Positions 1 to 10,334 are shown, counted from the stretch's first letter. The stretch is DNA of 64,000 nt from Brevibacillus dissolubilis (GCF_006170445.1 NZ_VCNA01000011.1:62001-126000); one strand, 5' to 3'. Program-made: numbers and translations. The notes: generated by a model from the sequence alone, not told the origin.

Positions 1-1612
1 GCCCCGTTTTTTCAAAAATAAACGGTTTGAGCACCTGATTGATCTGGGATTTCAGCTCGGACCATTCTTTAACCTTCTTGTCGAGCACCTCAACCAGCTT
101 GTTTTTGACCAGCACGGTTGCTTCTTGGATCAGCGATTCGGAGCCGCGTACGTAGACGAAGCCACGGCTGACGATGTCTGGGCCGGTGAGGATTTTGAAG
201 TTTTTCATGTCGATGCTCACGACCACTACCATCAGACCGTCTTCGGCGAGATGCTTGCGGTCGCGCAGGACGATGTTGCCCACGTCACCTACACCAGAGC
301 CGTCGATCAGCACGACGCCTGCTGGTACTTTGCCTTTGCTGGTGGATTCGCGGGTACAGCGGAGGACTTCGCCGTTGTCCATGACGAAGATGTTTTCTTT
401 TGGTACGCCTGCCTGTTCGGCCAGCTTGCCGTGTGCCTTGAGCATACGGTATTCCCCGTGGATCGGGATGAAGTAGCGTGGACGGATGAAGTTGAGCATC
501 AGGCGAAGCTCTTCACTACTGCCGTGACCAGAAGCATGGATGTCGAACAGCTTGCCGTGAATGACATTGGCGCCTGCACGGTACAGCTTGTCTATCGTAC
601 GGCTGACCGCTACCGTGTTGCCCGGGATCGGGGACGCGGAGATGATGACGGTATCATCTGGATAGATCTGGACAGAACGGTGTGCACCACCTGCGATACG
701 GGTAAGCGCTGCCATCGGCTCTCCCTGGCTTCCGGTACAGATGATCAGAACTTCGTTGTCGGTGTAGTTGTCGATGTTTTTGATATCGATCAGCATACCC
801 TCAGGCATCTGGATGTAGCCGAGCTCTTGTCCGATCAGGAATGCTTTTTCCATACTGCGTCCGATGATGGCGATCTTGCGGTCATCCTCGATCGCGGCAT
901 CGACGACCTGTTGCAATCTATGTACGTTGGATGCGAATGTAGCGAGGATGATGCGTCCTCTCGCTTTGGAGACGATCTCCGAGATCCCTTCGCCGACTGT
1001 GCGCTCAGACATAGTGAAGCCCGGACGTTCGCTGTTGGTACTGTCGGAGAGCAGCGCCAGTACGTCACCGCCGCCGATTTTTGCCAGCTTGTGGAACTCG
1101 GTTGGGCGGCCTACCGGAGTCATATCGAATTTGAAGTCACCTGTATGTACGACCATACCCTCCGGTGTATCCACTACGACCCCGAGTGAATCTGGAATCG
1201 AGTGATTGGTGCCGAAGAAAGAAACTCTCAGATTGGCAAATGGGATGACACTGTCCTCATGCACTGGAATCATCTGCACGTCATTGACCATGCGGTGCTC
1301 TTCCAGCTTCGCTTTGACCAGACCCAGTGTCAGGCGTCCTCCGTAGATCGGTGTCTTGATCTGCTTGAGTACATACGGAATCGCTCCGATGTGATCCTCA
1401 TGCCCGTGGGTCAGGAACAACCCTTTGATTTTGTGTTGATTATCGATCAGATACTGTACGTCAGGGATGACCAGGTCGATCCCGAACATCTCTGACTCAG
1501 GGAATTTGACGCCACAGTCAATGATGACGATCTCGTCTTCGTACTCGACACAGTACATGTTTTTCCCGATTTCAGCGAGACCGCCCATCGCAAAGATTTT
1601 TACTTCACTCAA
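1..1612 (-). CDS. rnj: Ribonuclease J, 3' end outside window
   Basis: Metallo-beta-lactamase/beta-CASP ribonuclease that acts as 5'-3' exonuclease and endonuclease in mRNA turnover and rRNA maturation in the cytoplasm. The reverse-strand translation begins LSEVKIFAMGGLAEIGKNMY and contains the zinc-binding motif LTHGHEDHIG, the HTGDFKFD motif and beta-CASP motifs such as ICTGSQGEP and HASGHGS, followed by FIPIHGEYRM. About 537 codons are visible of a family length near 555, so only the last ~20 residues are missing. The start is TTG at 1612, eight bases after a perfect AGGAGG (1621-1626 on the forward strand). Whether it is RNase J1 or J2 cannot be decided here; the intact metal ligands favour an active J1-type enzyme. 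Confidence 0.95.
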   Translation of the reverse strand, partial: MSEVKIFAMGGLAEIGKNMYCVEYEDEIVIIDCGVKFPESEMFGIDLVIPDVQYLIDNQHKIKGLFLTHGHEDHIGAIPYVLKQIKTPIYGGRLTLGLVKAKLEEHRMVNDVQMIPVHEDSVIPFANLRVSFFGTNHSIPDSLGVVVDTPEGMVVHTGDFKFDMTPVGRPTEFHKLAKIGGGDVLALLSDSTNSERPGFTMSERTVGEGISEIVSKARGRIILATFASNVHRLQQVVDAAIEDDRKIAIIGRSMEKAFLIGQELGYIQMPEGMLIDIKNIDNYTDNEVLIICTGSQGEPMAALTRIAGGAHRSVQIYPDDTVIISASPIPGNTVAVSRTIDKLYRAGANVIHGKLFDIHASGHGSSEELRLMLNFIRPRYFIPIHGEYRMLKAHGKLAEQAGVPKENIFVMDNGEVLRCTRESTSKGKVPAGVVLIDGSGVGDVGNIVLRDRKHLAEDGLMVVVVSIDMKNFKILTGPDIVSRGFVYVRGSESLIQEATVLVKNKLVEVLDKKVKEWSELKSQINQVLKPFIFEKTG

Positions 1613-1876
1613 CAGTAATACCTCCTACGACTCGAATCAAAAGGCCGTTCTTCCTTTATCTTTTCTATTTTAGCATATTGCGGGACAAACTTCTTAGCAG
1701 ATTTTCTCAGAAAGTTTCAGCGGGGATGAAGAGATTCCCAATATCTGTTTGTAAATCTACTATTAACGTATCATGAAGTTTTATCCGGCAGTATCGACTG
1801 ACCATGCCAACTCTTCTACAATATCCCTGTAGCCTCGCAGGTTGTTTGAGTCTAAAAGGAGAGTGAGTTCATCCCT

Positions 1877-3859
1877 ATGAACAAAAAGCAAGGGTCGATC
1901 CTACATAAGCTGCTGCTCGGGATTTCTGCCATTGTCTTGTTTACCATGGCAACCACCGGACTGGTCATCGGCTATCAAGCCCAACAGACGCTGGAACAGA
2001 AAGCACGCGACCGATTAGCGGAAGCCTCCCAGACATCTCAGAACACCATCACCCTTCAGGTGCAGAACATCATCACTTCCCTGTCCACCTATGCATCCAC
2101 CGCTCATTATGCCAAGATCAGTCAAGGTCAGGCTTTTGATATTTTCACCGAATTGGTGCAGAACAACCCCAATATCTCCGAGGTTCAGTTCGCCACACCG
2201 GATGGGCGTACCATCTCCTATCCCGGCTCCCCTACAGACAGCTCCTACGACCCCCGCGAGACCGTCTGGTACAACGGCGCGATTGCCGAAGACGGTGCCT
2301 ATGTCTCCGAGGTTTTTCAATTCTCCGAGACCGAATTCCCCAAGTTCGCCATCTCCCATCCGATCTATGATGAAAAAGATGAGATCAGTGGGATCATCGT
2401 TGCCTTTGTCTCTGTTCCGAAGCTCAGTGAGTTCGTCCAGACGATGAAAATCGGGCAAACCGGATATGTCTTCCTCGTCGACCGCCAAGGCAAGCTGATC
2501 GCCCACCCCAATCAGAAGCTGGCTCTCGCCCGTGCGGATATGAGCCATCTGCCTGTCGTCCAAGAGATCGTCAAGGGGAACAGCGGCAACGGGGCTTTTG
2601 ATGAGAACGGCCAGTCTTACCTAAGCTCTTATGTCTATAACACCAAGCTGGGCTGGGGCATCATCGTCGCCCAATCAGGTGCAGAGATTGAACAGGATGT
2701 CCATTCGATTCAATTTTCCATTCTTATTATTTCCATGATCAGTCTTGCTTTAATCGCCGTGGCCCTCTTCTTCTATGTCCGCAAAATCATTACCCCTGTC
2801 CGCGAAGTCCAGACCAAGATGGAGCAGCTCAGCACAGGCAACCTCACGCAGACCATCGAGATCAATACCAATGACGAGACACAGCAGCTGGCTGCCAGCT
2901 TTAACACGATGACGACCCGTTTCCAACATATTATTTCCAAAATCTCGACGGTTACTTCGGACGTACAGCAAATCGCCGAAAAAGTCACCTATGGCTCCGA
3001 GCAGACCAACCAGATGCAACGCGGTGTCGTGACCACGATGAATATGCTGGCCAATGAGATGGAACAGCAAAAGCTGCAGATGACCGATATCCTGACTACC
3101 ATTGACGAGATCACCAAAGAGATCGACACCATTCACGAGACGATTCAGACCGCCTCGATCTACAGTGAGCAAGCCCGTCTCCAAGGCACAGAGGCCAATA
3201 CAGCGATCGCCTGCCTGCATGCCGATATGACCCAGATCACCAATGACATGAGCAACTCCCAAGCGGCTTTTGACGAATTGAACCAGAGTATGCGCGAAGT
3301 CAGCGGCATCCTCACCTGGATCAATGACATCTCCAAAAAGACCAAGCTGCTCTCGCTCAACGCCCGGATCGAAGCCTCCCGTGCCGGTCAGGCGGGCCTT
3401 GGATTCAGTGTAGTGGCAGACGAAATCCGCGGACTCTCCGATCAGACCGAAGAAGCAACCGCCAAGATCGAATCCGTCCTGAGCGCCGTCCACGCCAAGC
3501 TGCAGATCGTCGCCGCCCATCTGTGCAAGACGGACAAAGCCGCACTCAACGGCATCCAGAGGCTCGGCTCCTCCAGTGCCCTCGTCAGTGAAGTCGTCTC
3601 GATGATCGCCGAGCTGCATACCCGCTTCATCACGATCAGTGACAACGCCAATCAGATCAAGCAGCAGAACCATACGATCCGGGAAGATATCAACCACCTG
3701 TCTATTTCCTATCTCAATGTGGTCGCAGGCACACAGCAGGCAGCCGCCTCCACACAGGAGTCGTCCGGTATTTTGGAAGAGTTCCAAGTCGAGTCCCAAC
3801 GTCTGATCGAGCTGGTGGAAGGCTTGGAGCAGGAAGTCAGTTATTTTCAAATCAAATAA
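1877..3859 (+). CDS. Methyl-accepting chemotaxis protein
   Basis: Transmembrane chemoreceptor that senses an extracellular ligand and controls CheA through CheW. The 660 residues show a first membrane helix (about 12-34), an extracellular sensor of double-Cache type (about 40-275, with the typical [15 protein letters not shown] strand pair), a second helix (about 277-299), a HAMP domain (about 300-352) and a cytoplasmic signalling coil. The conserved hairpin tip reads [18 protein letters not shown] followed by [15 protein letters not shown], somewhat divergent from the usual TNLLALNAAIEAARAGE. The AGGAG is 12-14 bases from the ATG, longer than usual. It is a single-gene unit ended by a strong terminator. 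The ligand cannot be told; dCache receptors often bind amino acids or organic acids. Confidence 0.93.
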   Translation: MNKKQGSILHKLLLGISAIVLFTMATTGLVIGYQAQQTLEQKARDRLAEASQTSQNTITLQVQNIITSLSTYASTAHYAKISQGQAFDIFTELVQNNPNISEVQFATPDGRTISYPGSPTDSSYDPRETVWYNGAIAEDGAYVSEVFQFSETEFPKFAISHPIYDEKDEISGIIVAFVSVPKLSEFVQTMKIGQTGYVFLVDRQGKLIAHPNQKLALARADMSHLPVVQEIVKGNSGNGAFDENGQSYLSSYVYNTKLGWGIIVAQSGAEIEQDVHSIQFSILIISMISLALIAVALFFYVRKIITPVREVQTKMEQLSTGNLTQTIEINTNDETQQLAASFNTMTTRFQHIISKISTVTSDVQQIAEKVTYGSEQTNQMQRGVVTTMNMLANEMEQQKLQMTDILTTIDEITKEIDTIHETIQTASIYSEQARLQGTEANTAIACLHADMTQITNDMSNSQAAFDELNQSMREVSGILTWINDISKKTKLLSLNARIEASRAGQAGLGFSVVADEIRGLSDQTEEATAKIESVLSAVHAKLQIVAAHLCKTDKAALNGIQRLGSSSALVSEVVSMIAELHTRFITISDNANQIKQQNHTIREDINHLSISYLNVVAGTQQAAASTQESSGILEEFQVESQRLIELVEGLEQEVSYFQIK

Positions 3860-3872
3860 GCCTCAAACAAGA

Positions 3873-3910
3873 AAAACTGACCATGAATTCGGTCAGTTTT
3901 TTGTTTTTTT
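3873..3910 (+). terminator. Rho-independent terminator after chemoreceptor
   Basis: A ten-base stem (AAAACTGACC / GGTCAGTTTT) with an eight-base loop is followed by a long T run, 14 bases after the stop codon of the chemoreceptor. Confidence 0.9.
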
Positions 3911-3996
3911 TCTAATAGGAAAATATTTGCAACTAATTTTCTGACTGGTTCGTATAATAAATGTATGCGAGAGAAAGAAGGGAGAGAGTTTTTGAG

Positions 3997-5433
3997 ATGA
4001 AATGCTTCAACCAAGTTGCTGCTGTGCTACTCACTACAAGCATGCTATCGTCCGCCACACCCGCTTCCGCCCATAACCATACGGACTCAACCTCTCCACA
4101 TTCCCCCAAATCCAATGAAAACGAAGGCACCCCGATCACTCCAACCAGCGCGATCCAGACCGCTGAGCTCTTTTTACAGAAACACCTCGGTCCTCAGGCC
4201 AAACACTACCGCCTGCTGGTACAAGACAGGATGACTGTCCCCGAAATCGTCACGGGTGACGCTGACAAGCTCACCGCGAACAGTCCCCTCACCTATGCCT
4301 ATCCTATCCGGTTTGAACGACTGATCAACGGGATTCCGCTTGATCACAGCACAATCACCGTGTGGGTCGGCCAGACAGGTGAGATCCTCCGCTATGAAGA
4401 TCACTCCCAGATACACGACCCCTCCGCCTTCCCCATTCCCTCCAGAGCGATCACGATGACGGAAGCCAAAAAAGCATTCACCAAGCATCTGGAGCTGTAT
4501 CCATACTACCGCAAACAACAGCTGTTCACCTCTATCCAATCAGGTGAGCGACCTAAGACCGCACCTGTCCTAAAATACGAAGTAGAAACCGCCGTGATCA
4601 ACGCCCTGACCGGCGAAAAAATATGGCTGGAACCAGCATCCCGCCACACCCAATACCCGGATACCATCGTTCCCTTGAAAAAAACCGGTACGGATCTGCT
4701 GATCTATTCGCAGGCAGACGCCGCTGCACTGATACAGCAACAATTCGGCATCCATCCTGATCAGATGCAACACTCTGTCCAGCTCGGGATTCATCCCGCA
4801 TCAGGTCTGCCAGAGGACACCTACCAATGGGTGGATGAGCCTACCGGAAGAACCATCACCATGACCATCGATCACGCCCGCCGCCATATCACCTCGCTCA
4901 TCCTGCCGGAGCCGCTAGCCACGCATACACCAGGCAAACGGATCACATCAGAGGCCGCACAGAGAGCTGCCATCTCCTATCTCGAGGGCTTCCTCAATAC
5001 GAACGAGACGATGAAGATCACACAGGTCTTCCTCTCCAGCAGAGACAGTCTCATCCCCGGCTGGGTCGATCAGGGCAAGCTGGCGATGGAATCCCCCATC
5101 CGATTTGACGGTGACCAGTATGTTATCGTGTTCTCCAGACTGCATGACGGCATTCCTGTGCAGGATGACTCCTTCGGTGTATCCGTGGATGCCGCTACAG
5201 GAGCGTTCCGAAGCTATTACGCCTTTTCACCCGCGGCTACAGACAGCCTGCCAGCAGTCCCTGCCAAGCTGTCCGTCGACCAGGCGCGCAAAGCTTATCT
5301 CGACCAGCTTTCCCTCGAATTACGCTATGTCTGGCCCCGCTTCCACGGGCAATTCGCACCACAGCCCTATCTAGTCTATGTACCGAAAAACAAATTCAGT
5401 TTCATCGACGCCACAACAGGAAAAATGATCTAA
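3997..5433 (+). CDS. Secreted YcdB/YcdC-like repeat protein
   Basis: Exported protein of 478 residues with a Sec signal peptide (MKCFNQVAAVLLTTSMLSS, cleavage near ASA-H). The body repeats a unit of alternating strands and helices resembling the YcdB/YcdC (DUF4901) and PepSY-like families: a 'KYEVETAVINALTGEKIW' unit in the middle, and a C-terminal 'YLVYVPKNKFSFIDATTGK' unit. The frame is open from 3961, but the ATG at 3997 gives a clean signal peptide and follows a GGGAGAGAG ribosome binding site, so it is chosen. It is the most divergent of three paralogues lying head to tail. No catalytic residues were recognised; a role in the cell wall or as a secreted inhibitor or propeptide-like module is possible but unproven. 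Confidence 0.75.
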   Translation: MKCFNQVAAVLLTTSMLSSATPASAHNHTDSTSPHSPKSNENEGTPITPTSAIQTAELFLQKHLGPQAKHYRLLVQDRMTVPEIVTGDADKLTANSPLTYAYPIRFERLINGIPLDHSTITVWVGQTGEILRYEDHSQIHDPSAFPIPSRAITMTEAKKAFTKHLELYPYYRKQQLFTSIQSGERPKTAPVLKYEVETAVINALTGEKIWLEPASRHTQYPDTIVPLKKTGTDLLIYSQADAAALIQQQFGIHPDQMQHSVQLGIHPASGLPEDTYQWVDEPTGRTITMTIDHARRHITSLILPEPLATHTPGKRITSEAAQRAAISYLEGFLNTNETMKITQVFLSSRDSLIPGWVDQGKLAMESPIRFDGDQYVIVFSRLHDGIPVQDDSFGVSVDAATGAFRSYYAFSPAATDSLPAVPAKLSVDQARKAYLDQLSLELRYVWPRFHGQFAPQPYLVYVPKNKFSFIDATTGKMI

Positions 5434-5442
5434 CTTACAGCG

Positions 5443-5476
5443 CCCCCTCTAGGAATTTAGAGGGGGTCTATTTTTG
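5443..5476 (+). terminator. Rho-independent terminator
   Basis: Stem CCCCCTCTA / TAGAGGGGG with a six-base loop, then TCTATTTTTG. It lies ten bases after the first YcdB-like gene. Confidence 0.88.
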
Positions 5477-5582
5477 TTTATAATTTTTTATTTGTAGCAG
5501 ATGTAACTTATTTCCTACCACCTGCGTCATACCATACAGAAAGAGATAATTAAAATATTTAATAAAGGGAGTCGAGGTTCAA

Positions 5583-7304
5583 ATGAGACACAAAAACAAA
5601 ATCATGAGCACTGTCATCGCAGCAATTCTTCTTTCTGCAACACCAGTATGGGCCCAAGAAGGCGGGATCCAAATCGTACAGAGCGAAACCAAACAAGCTC
5701 CAACCCAAGAAAGCGTTTCTGTTGACAAACAGGTGCCTGCCAAGGTAGCAGCATCCCTTGCCAAGATCAAAAAGCTGATCCCTTCCCTGGCTGATCTGAC
5801 CAGCATGGAAAAGCAATTGATCCCAAATAAATACGGCAACGGGATCAAAACCTGGAGCATCATCCTCTCCGACAGACCGGAACAGGCCGACGATGAGAAA
5901 GAATATACTTACGCTTATCTCGATTTCAATGCCAAAACCGGTCAACTGGTTAACATGACCTACCGTAATCCAGAATTTGCTTCCCCTGATATGCCTTCCG
6001 ACGATCTCGCCAAGGAAAAAGCAGAAGCTTTCATCCAAGCACTCTTAGGTGATGAGATGAGCGATTACAAGTTGTCCGACCGTATGGGATCTGGTATGAC
6101 CAGCTACCGTGACCCAGCAGGTAAGTATAAGCAGAGTGTGTATGCGAACGTCCAGTTCAACCGCTTGGTGAAGAACGTACCGCTGTCCGGTTTTTATGCA
6201 ATTGTAAGCGTCGACGAAAAAGGAAACATCCTCGGATATCAGAACATTCCGACTACTGAGATTGATGAGAGCAAATTTGCCGATCCATCCAAAGCCCTTT
6301 CCGCTGACGAAGCCAAAGAAGCATTCAGCAAGCAGCTCGAAGGCCAACTCGCCTACAACAGCAAACAACCGGTTGTGATCTACATCGGCGGCTCTGGTAA
6401 CATGGAAACCAAGCCTTTCCTCAAATACGAATTCAACGCCCCTATTATCGATGCCATCACAGGTGAAGTATCCGAAGAGCTCTCCCATGGCCGGACAGGC
6501 AATACCAATATCCCTGTCACCTTGAAACCAACCGGAGAAGGCTTCTCCATCCGCAATCAGGCTGAAGCAGAGGCTTTCCTCAAAGAAGAGCTTCACCTTG
6601 ATCTGACTGATCTCGAATTCGAGAAGGTCGATCTTCCAGAAGAAAATGAAATCTACTATGTCTGGTCCAAAGGCTACGGCGACAAGAACGATGAGCCACG
6701 ACGCATCAGACTGCACGTTAATACCACCAACAACCAGATCGAATATTTCGCCACAACCGATGTAACTCCATCCAAAAATGACGACCTGATCTCAAAAGAC
6801 CAAGCCCAAGAGTTCGTCGAGACCTTCCTCTCCAACTATGTGACTGAGGAGAAGCAAGTCGTGATCTCTCATCTGGAATTAATTGATTCTCCAATCAACA
6901 TTCCTGATTGGGTTGATCAAAACAAGCTTGATAAAGACATACTGGATAACTCTACCCCTCACTATCTCATCCGTGTGAACGGCCTCCACAATGGCATTCA
7001 GGTAGAAGATGAGTCCTTCTCCTTCACACTGGACGCTCACACCGGTGCCTTGAAAAATCTCAACGCCCGCAACGTCAGAGCCAACGTCGAACTGCCTGCA
7101 AGCGATAAGCTCGTCTCCAAAGCAGATGCACAACAAGCGTTCGCCGATGCGACCGAACTCCAATTGGAATACATCTGGCCGACCTTCTTCGGTCAAGTGG
7201 CTCCAGAACCAGTCCTCGTCTACTCTCCATCCTCTGACTGGAAGTTCGTCGACGCGGTCAGCGGCAAAGTCATTACCGTCGAACACCGTTCCGACAAGAA
7301 ATAA
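5583..7304 (+). CDS. Secreted YcdB/YcdC-like paralogue 2
   Basis: Exported protein of 573 residues. The signal peptide is MRHKNKIMSTVIAAILLS with cleavage near VWA-Q. The repeated units seen are 'YLDFNAKTGQLVNMTYRN', 'KYEFNAPIIDAITGEV' and a C-terminal 'VLVYSPSSDWKFVDAVSGK', all of PepSY/YcdB type in which a strand ends in a D-A-x-(T/S)-G turn. It follows a GGGAGTCGAGG ribosome binding site. Its closest relative is the next gene: signal peptides, leader sequence and most motifs match, so the two arose by a recent tandem duplication that included the 5' leader. No enzyme motif was found; the protein is rich in Lys, Glu and Asp and likely stays outside the membrane. Function unknown. Confidence 0.78.
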   Translation: MRHKNKIMSTVIAAILLSATPVWAQEGGIQIVQSETKQAPTQESVSVDKQVPAKVAASLAKIKKLIPSLADLTSMEKQLIPNKYGNGIKTWSIILSDRPEQADDEKEYTYAYLDFNAKTGQLVNMTYRNPEFASPDMPSDDLAKEKAEAFIQALLGDEMSDYKLSDRMGSGMTSYRDPAGKYKQSVYANVQFNRLVKNVPLSGFYAIVSVDEKGNILGYQNIPTTEIDESKFADPSKALSADEAKEAFSKQLEGQLAYNSKQPVVIYIGGSGNMETKPFLKYEFNAPIIDAITGEVSEELSHGRTGNTNIPVTLKPTGEGFSIRNQAEAEAFLKEELHLDLTDLEFEKVDLPEENEIYYVWSKGYGDKNDEPRRIRLHVNTTNNQIEYFATTDVTPSKNDDLISKDQAQEFVETFLSNYVTEEKQVVISHLELIDSPINIPDWVDQNKLDKDILDNSTPHYLIRVNGLHNGIQVEDESFSFTLDAHTGALKNLNARNVRANVELPASDKLVSKADAQQAFADATELQLEYIWPTFFGQVAPEPVLVYSPSSDWKFVDAVSGKVITVEHRSDKK

Positions 7305-7327
7305 CACCACATCTTCTACTATCACTC

Positions 7328-7366
7328 AAAATGACTCCGGTATGATTTCCGGGGTCATTTTTTCCT
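7328..7366 (+). terminator. Rho-independent terminator
   Basis: AAAATGACTCCGG pairs with CCGGGGTCATTTT (one G-U pair) across an eight-base loop, followed by further Ts. It ends the second YcdB-like gene. Confidence 0.88.
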
Positions 7367-7461
7367 CCGTATGGATAGACATCTGGAGTGACGAATCACC
7401 CGGTCCTTCGTCATAACTATATAGAAAGATAAATTGATAATTAAGGGAGTAGAGGTAAAAA

Positions 7462-9192
7462 ATGAGACACACAAATAAACTCATGGGTACCATCGCCGCG
7501 GCCATCCTGCTTTCCACTACACCAGCCTGGGCCCAAGAAGCAACACAGCCCAAGGCAGGCGCCATCCAAATCGTTCAAACCGATACGAAGCAAGCTCCGA
7601 CCAACGAAACCACTTCTGCCAAACAACAGCTGCCAGCCAAGGTAGAAGCATCCCTTGCTCAACTCAAAGAGCTGATTCCCTCGCTGAACAGCCTGACGAC
7701 TATGCAAAAGCAATACATCCCAAACCTGTATGGCAACGGTATCAACGGCTGGAGCATCACCATCTCCGACAGACCTGAAAAAGCAGACGATTCAAAACGG
7801 TATACGACTGCTTTCCTCGATTTTGATGCCAAGTCCGGCAAGCTGCTCAATATGAGCTACCGCAATGACGCATGGGCTTCCCCTCAGATGCCCACCAAGG
7901 AATTCGCCAAGGAAAAAGCCGCAGCTTTCCTACAGTCTCTCATCGGAGCAGCCGCGAACAACTACAAGATTCGAGATCAGATCGGCAATGGTATCGACAG
8001 CTATCCTGACCCTGTCACCGGGGAGAAAAAGCAGAGTGCACATGCCACCGTCCACTTTACTCGCCTGATTAACAACATCCCGCTTGCAGGCTATGAGATC
8101 ATCATCGCCGTCGATCAAGGCGGACATATCCTCCACTACCAAAGCATTGAATCAGCGGAACCGGATGTCAGTAAGTTCCCGGATCCATCCAAAGCCTTAT
8201 CCCTTCCAGCAGCCAAAACAGCTCTTAGCAAGGAGCTCCAAGGAAAACTCACCTACAACAGCACACAACCGTTGTCCGTAAATCAACAGACTGGTGCGAC
8301 CGACACCAAGCCCGTCCTCAAATACGATTTCAATGCCCTTCCACTCCATGCACTCACCGGAGAAACCGTGGAATATTACAAAAGTCCAGAGGAAGGTCCT
8401 GGCATCCCGCTTACCCTGAAGCCCTCAGGGAAAGGCTTCACCATTGATTCTCGGGCAAAAGCCGAGAGCTTCCTCAAAGAGGAATTGAACTTTGACGTGA
8501 CAGGCCTTGAGTTCCGCGAAACGAGCTATCCACGGGAAGATGGAATCCAGACAATCAATTACAGTTGGATGGCTCTAGACGAACACCATAAAGACCCGCG
8601 TCATGCTACTGTCGTCATCGACAAAAGCAACCATCAGATCGTGCACATCACCACGGAGCGCACTACTCCAGCTAAAAAAGACGGCTACATCTCCAAAGAA
8701 AAAGCCCAAGAGATCGCAGAACAATTCCTCTCCAAGTATGTGACCGCTGAGAAAAAAGCTCTGATCACCCATTTGGAACTGGTTGAGAATCCATTCACAC
8801 CACCTGCATGGGTAGATGAGAGCAAGCTGGATAAAGACCTTCTGAAAGACTACCGTGCCCAATACGGTGTAGTCATCCATGGTCTTCACAACAACATTCT
8901 GATACAAGACGACAGCTTCAGCTTCTCTATTGACGCGGCTACAGGGGAATTCAATCACTTCAGCGCCCATACGGTCAAACCAGGCACCCCACTTCCATCC
9001 AGTGACACCTATGTCTCTCTCGCCGATGCCCAAAAAACATTTGTAGAGGCAACAGAACTTCAACTGGAGTACGTCTGGCCACAATTTTTCGGTCAAATGG
9101 CCCCAGAACCTCTCCTCGTCTACACTCCATCCGATGATTGGAGATTCGTCGATGCAGTGACAGGCAAGTTGATCCCGGTAGAGATGAAGTAA
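7462..9192 (+). CDS. Secreted YcdB/YcdC-like paralogue 3
   Basis: Exported protein of 576 residues, signal peptide MRHTNKLMGTIAAAILLS with cleavage near AWA-Q. It is collinear with the preceding gene along its whole length: 'LDFDAKSGKLLNMSYRND', 'KYDFNALPLHALTGETV' and 'LLVYTPSDDWRFVDAVTGK' occupy the same places. The ribosome binding site (AAGGGAGTAGAGG) and the first coding bases are also nearly the same as in paralogue 2. Each copy has its own terminator, so the genes can be transcribed independently. The family is known from B. subtilis ycdB/ycdC, whose role is not settled. I infer a surface or secreted function and nothing more. Confidence 0.78.
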   Translation: MRHTNKLMGTIAAAILLSTTPAWAQEATQPKAGAIQIVQTDTKQAPTNETTSAKQQLPAKVEASLAQLKELIPSLNSLTTMQKQYIPNLYGNGINGWSITISDRPEKADDSKRYTTAFLDFDAKSGKLLNMSYRNDAWASPQMPTKEFAKEKAAAFLQSLIGAAANNYKIRDQIGNGIDSYPDPVTGEKKQSAHATVHFTRLINNIPLAGYEIIIAVDQGGHILHYQSIESAEPDVSKFPDPSKALSLPAAKTALSKELQGKLTYNSTQPLSVNQQTGATDTKPVLKYDFNALPLHALTGETVEYYKSPEEGPGIPLTLKPSGKGFTIDSRAKAESFLKEELNFDVTGLEFRETSYPREDGIQTINYSWMALDEHHKDPRHATVVIDKSNHQIVHITTERTTPAKKDGYISKEKAQEIAEQFLSKYVTAEKKALITHLELVENPFTPPAWVDESKLDKDLLKDYRAQYGVVIHGLHNNILIQDDSFSFSIDAATGEFNHFSAHTVKPGTPLPSSDTYVSLADAQKTFVEATELQLEYVWPQFFGQMAPEPLLVYTPSDDWRFVDAVTGKLIPVEMK

Positions 9193-9260
9193 GCCTAGAG
9201 ACCGAGCTTCCCTCGTCAGCTTATCATTTGCTGAAAAAAAGTAGCGTTCAACCACAAATC

Positions 9261-9306
9261 AAAAGCCACTGAGCCAGAATAACCGATGGCTCAGTGGCTT
9301 TTTTGG
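9261..9306. terminator. Bidirectional terminator between convergent genes
   Basis: A perfect 15-base stem (AAAAGCCACTGAGCC / GGCTCAGTGGCTTTT) with a 12-base loop, T-rich on both strands, lies between the third YcdB-like gene (+) and the lipoprotein gene (-). Confidence 0.92.
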
Positions 9307-9346
9307 CTTACCCTCTCCCACTTGATGATTTACCGTAAGGCACTAA

Positions 9347-10174
9347 TTATTTCACTGGTGCTTCCCCCAGCTTCTTCCCATCTGGAGTGAGCAGGGTCAG
9401 CTTATTCGCGGCGAATTTATCATCTTGGAGCTTGTAAGTCGTCTCCAGTATCGCGATCCGATGCGGATGGCTTACCCCGATGACCGCCTGCTTGGTGACC
9501 ACCTCTTTGATCTGATCCCCATCTACGTCAGCAACGGCGTACTCATTGATCGGATCAATCCATGTTGTTATGCGGGGGAGCATTTCCTTCATATCCTTAG
9601 CCTCGTTTGGATCAAGTGGAATCACCGCTTGCAGGCCTGTTTGTTTGTCTGAAAAACGTACCTTGTATTCACCTATATAGCTTACGTCGAAGCGATCTTT
9701 TTCAGAGATTTGCGGATTGGTATCCACGATGAAAAGCGGTTTCCAGGCATTCTGATCTGGTTGGTAGATGTTGAGCTTGATACCTCCCGCGCTGCCTGTG
9801 GATTCGCGGTACAGCAGCACCTCCGGCTTGGTATCATGATTCAGGTCATCCATCTCAACCCTTGCATGGAGGTCTGCCTCTGGATTCTCGACAGACACCC
9901 GCTCAATTGCCCCCTCATACAGCTTCCAACCAGCAGGGATGTCTACGCCTGCCTGTGGCACTTTTGCCAAGCTGTATACCTCTTCTTTTCCGGTACCATA
10001 GAGATCGGCTTCGACAGCCTGCACGAGATCAGCAGGATCGATGGGTGGTTTGCTTGGTTCACTGGCTTGCGGCGCGGCCGACGGAGGTGAGGCAGTCTGC
10101 GTATTTCCGCAACCGCCAAGCAATACAGCTGTCAGTGCCAGATAGATAAACGATTGACCACGCATGGGTTTCAA
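9347..10174 (-). CDS. Predicted lipoprotein, function unknown
   Basis: A 275-residue protein with a lipoprotein signal (hydrophobic stretch ending LLGGC, Cys near residue 22) and then a Ser/Pro/Ala-rich linker. The mature part contains 'VEADLYGTGKEEVYSLAK', 'VEMDDLNHDTKPEVLLYRES' and 'YAVADVDGDQIKEVVTK', which look like FG-GAP/VCBS-like repeats in which D-x-(D/N)-G-D loops may hold calcium. The frame is open to GTG at 10183, but that codon abuts the AGGAG; the TTG at 10174 has an eight-base spacing and is preferred. It is convergent with the YcdB-like genes and shares their terminator. It would be anchored on the outer face of the membrane. No enzymatic motif is visible. Confidence 0.75.
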   Translation of the reverse strand: MKPMRGQSFIYLALTAVLLGGCGNTQTASPPSAAPQASEPSKPPIDPADLVQAVEADLYGTGKEEVYSLAKVPQAGVDIPAGWKLYEGAIERVSVENPEADLHARVEMDDLNHDTKPEVLLYRESTGSAGGIKLNIYQPDQNAWKPLFIVDTNPQISEKDRFDVSYIGEYKVRFSDKQTGLQAVIPLDPNEAKDMKEMLPRITTWIDPINEYAVADVDGDQIKEVVTKQAVIGVSHPHRIAILETTYKLQDDKFAANKLTLLTPDGKKLGEAPVK

Positions 10175-10260
10175 AACGATCACTCCTATTTTTCTTTTTA
10201 CAATGGTTTGACGCTATAGAACAAATATATGTTTCTCCCTAATGTAAGAAATATAATATA

Positions 10261-10289
10261 TTGACATTATTTAGTTAACAAAATAAACT
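10261..10289 (+). promoter_or_regulatory. Probable sigma-A promoter for SpoIID-like gene
   Basis: A perfect TTGACA (10261-10266) and a TAAACT (10284-10289) are separated by 17 bases, 45 bases before the ATG. The ribosome binding site AAGGGAG lies at 10317-10323. Confidence 0.6.
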
Positions 10290-10334
10290 AATCCATATTA
10301 TCTAAATTATCATATTAAGGGAGTGGATGTGATT

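Noticed and set aside
125-1189. Long plus-strand frame (354 codons) over the start of the window
   Set aside because: It is the antisense shadow of RNase J, whose minus-strand reading has all family motifs.
2750-3850. Minus-strand frame of 366 codons opposite the chemoreceptor
   Set aside because: Antisense shadow; low-complexity Gly/Asp/Leu-rich product and no ribosome binding site.
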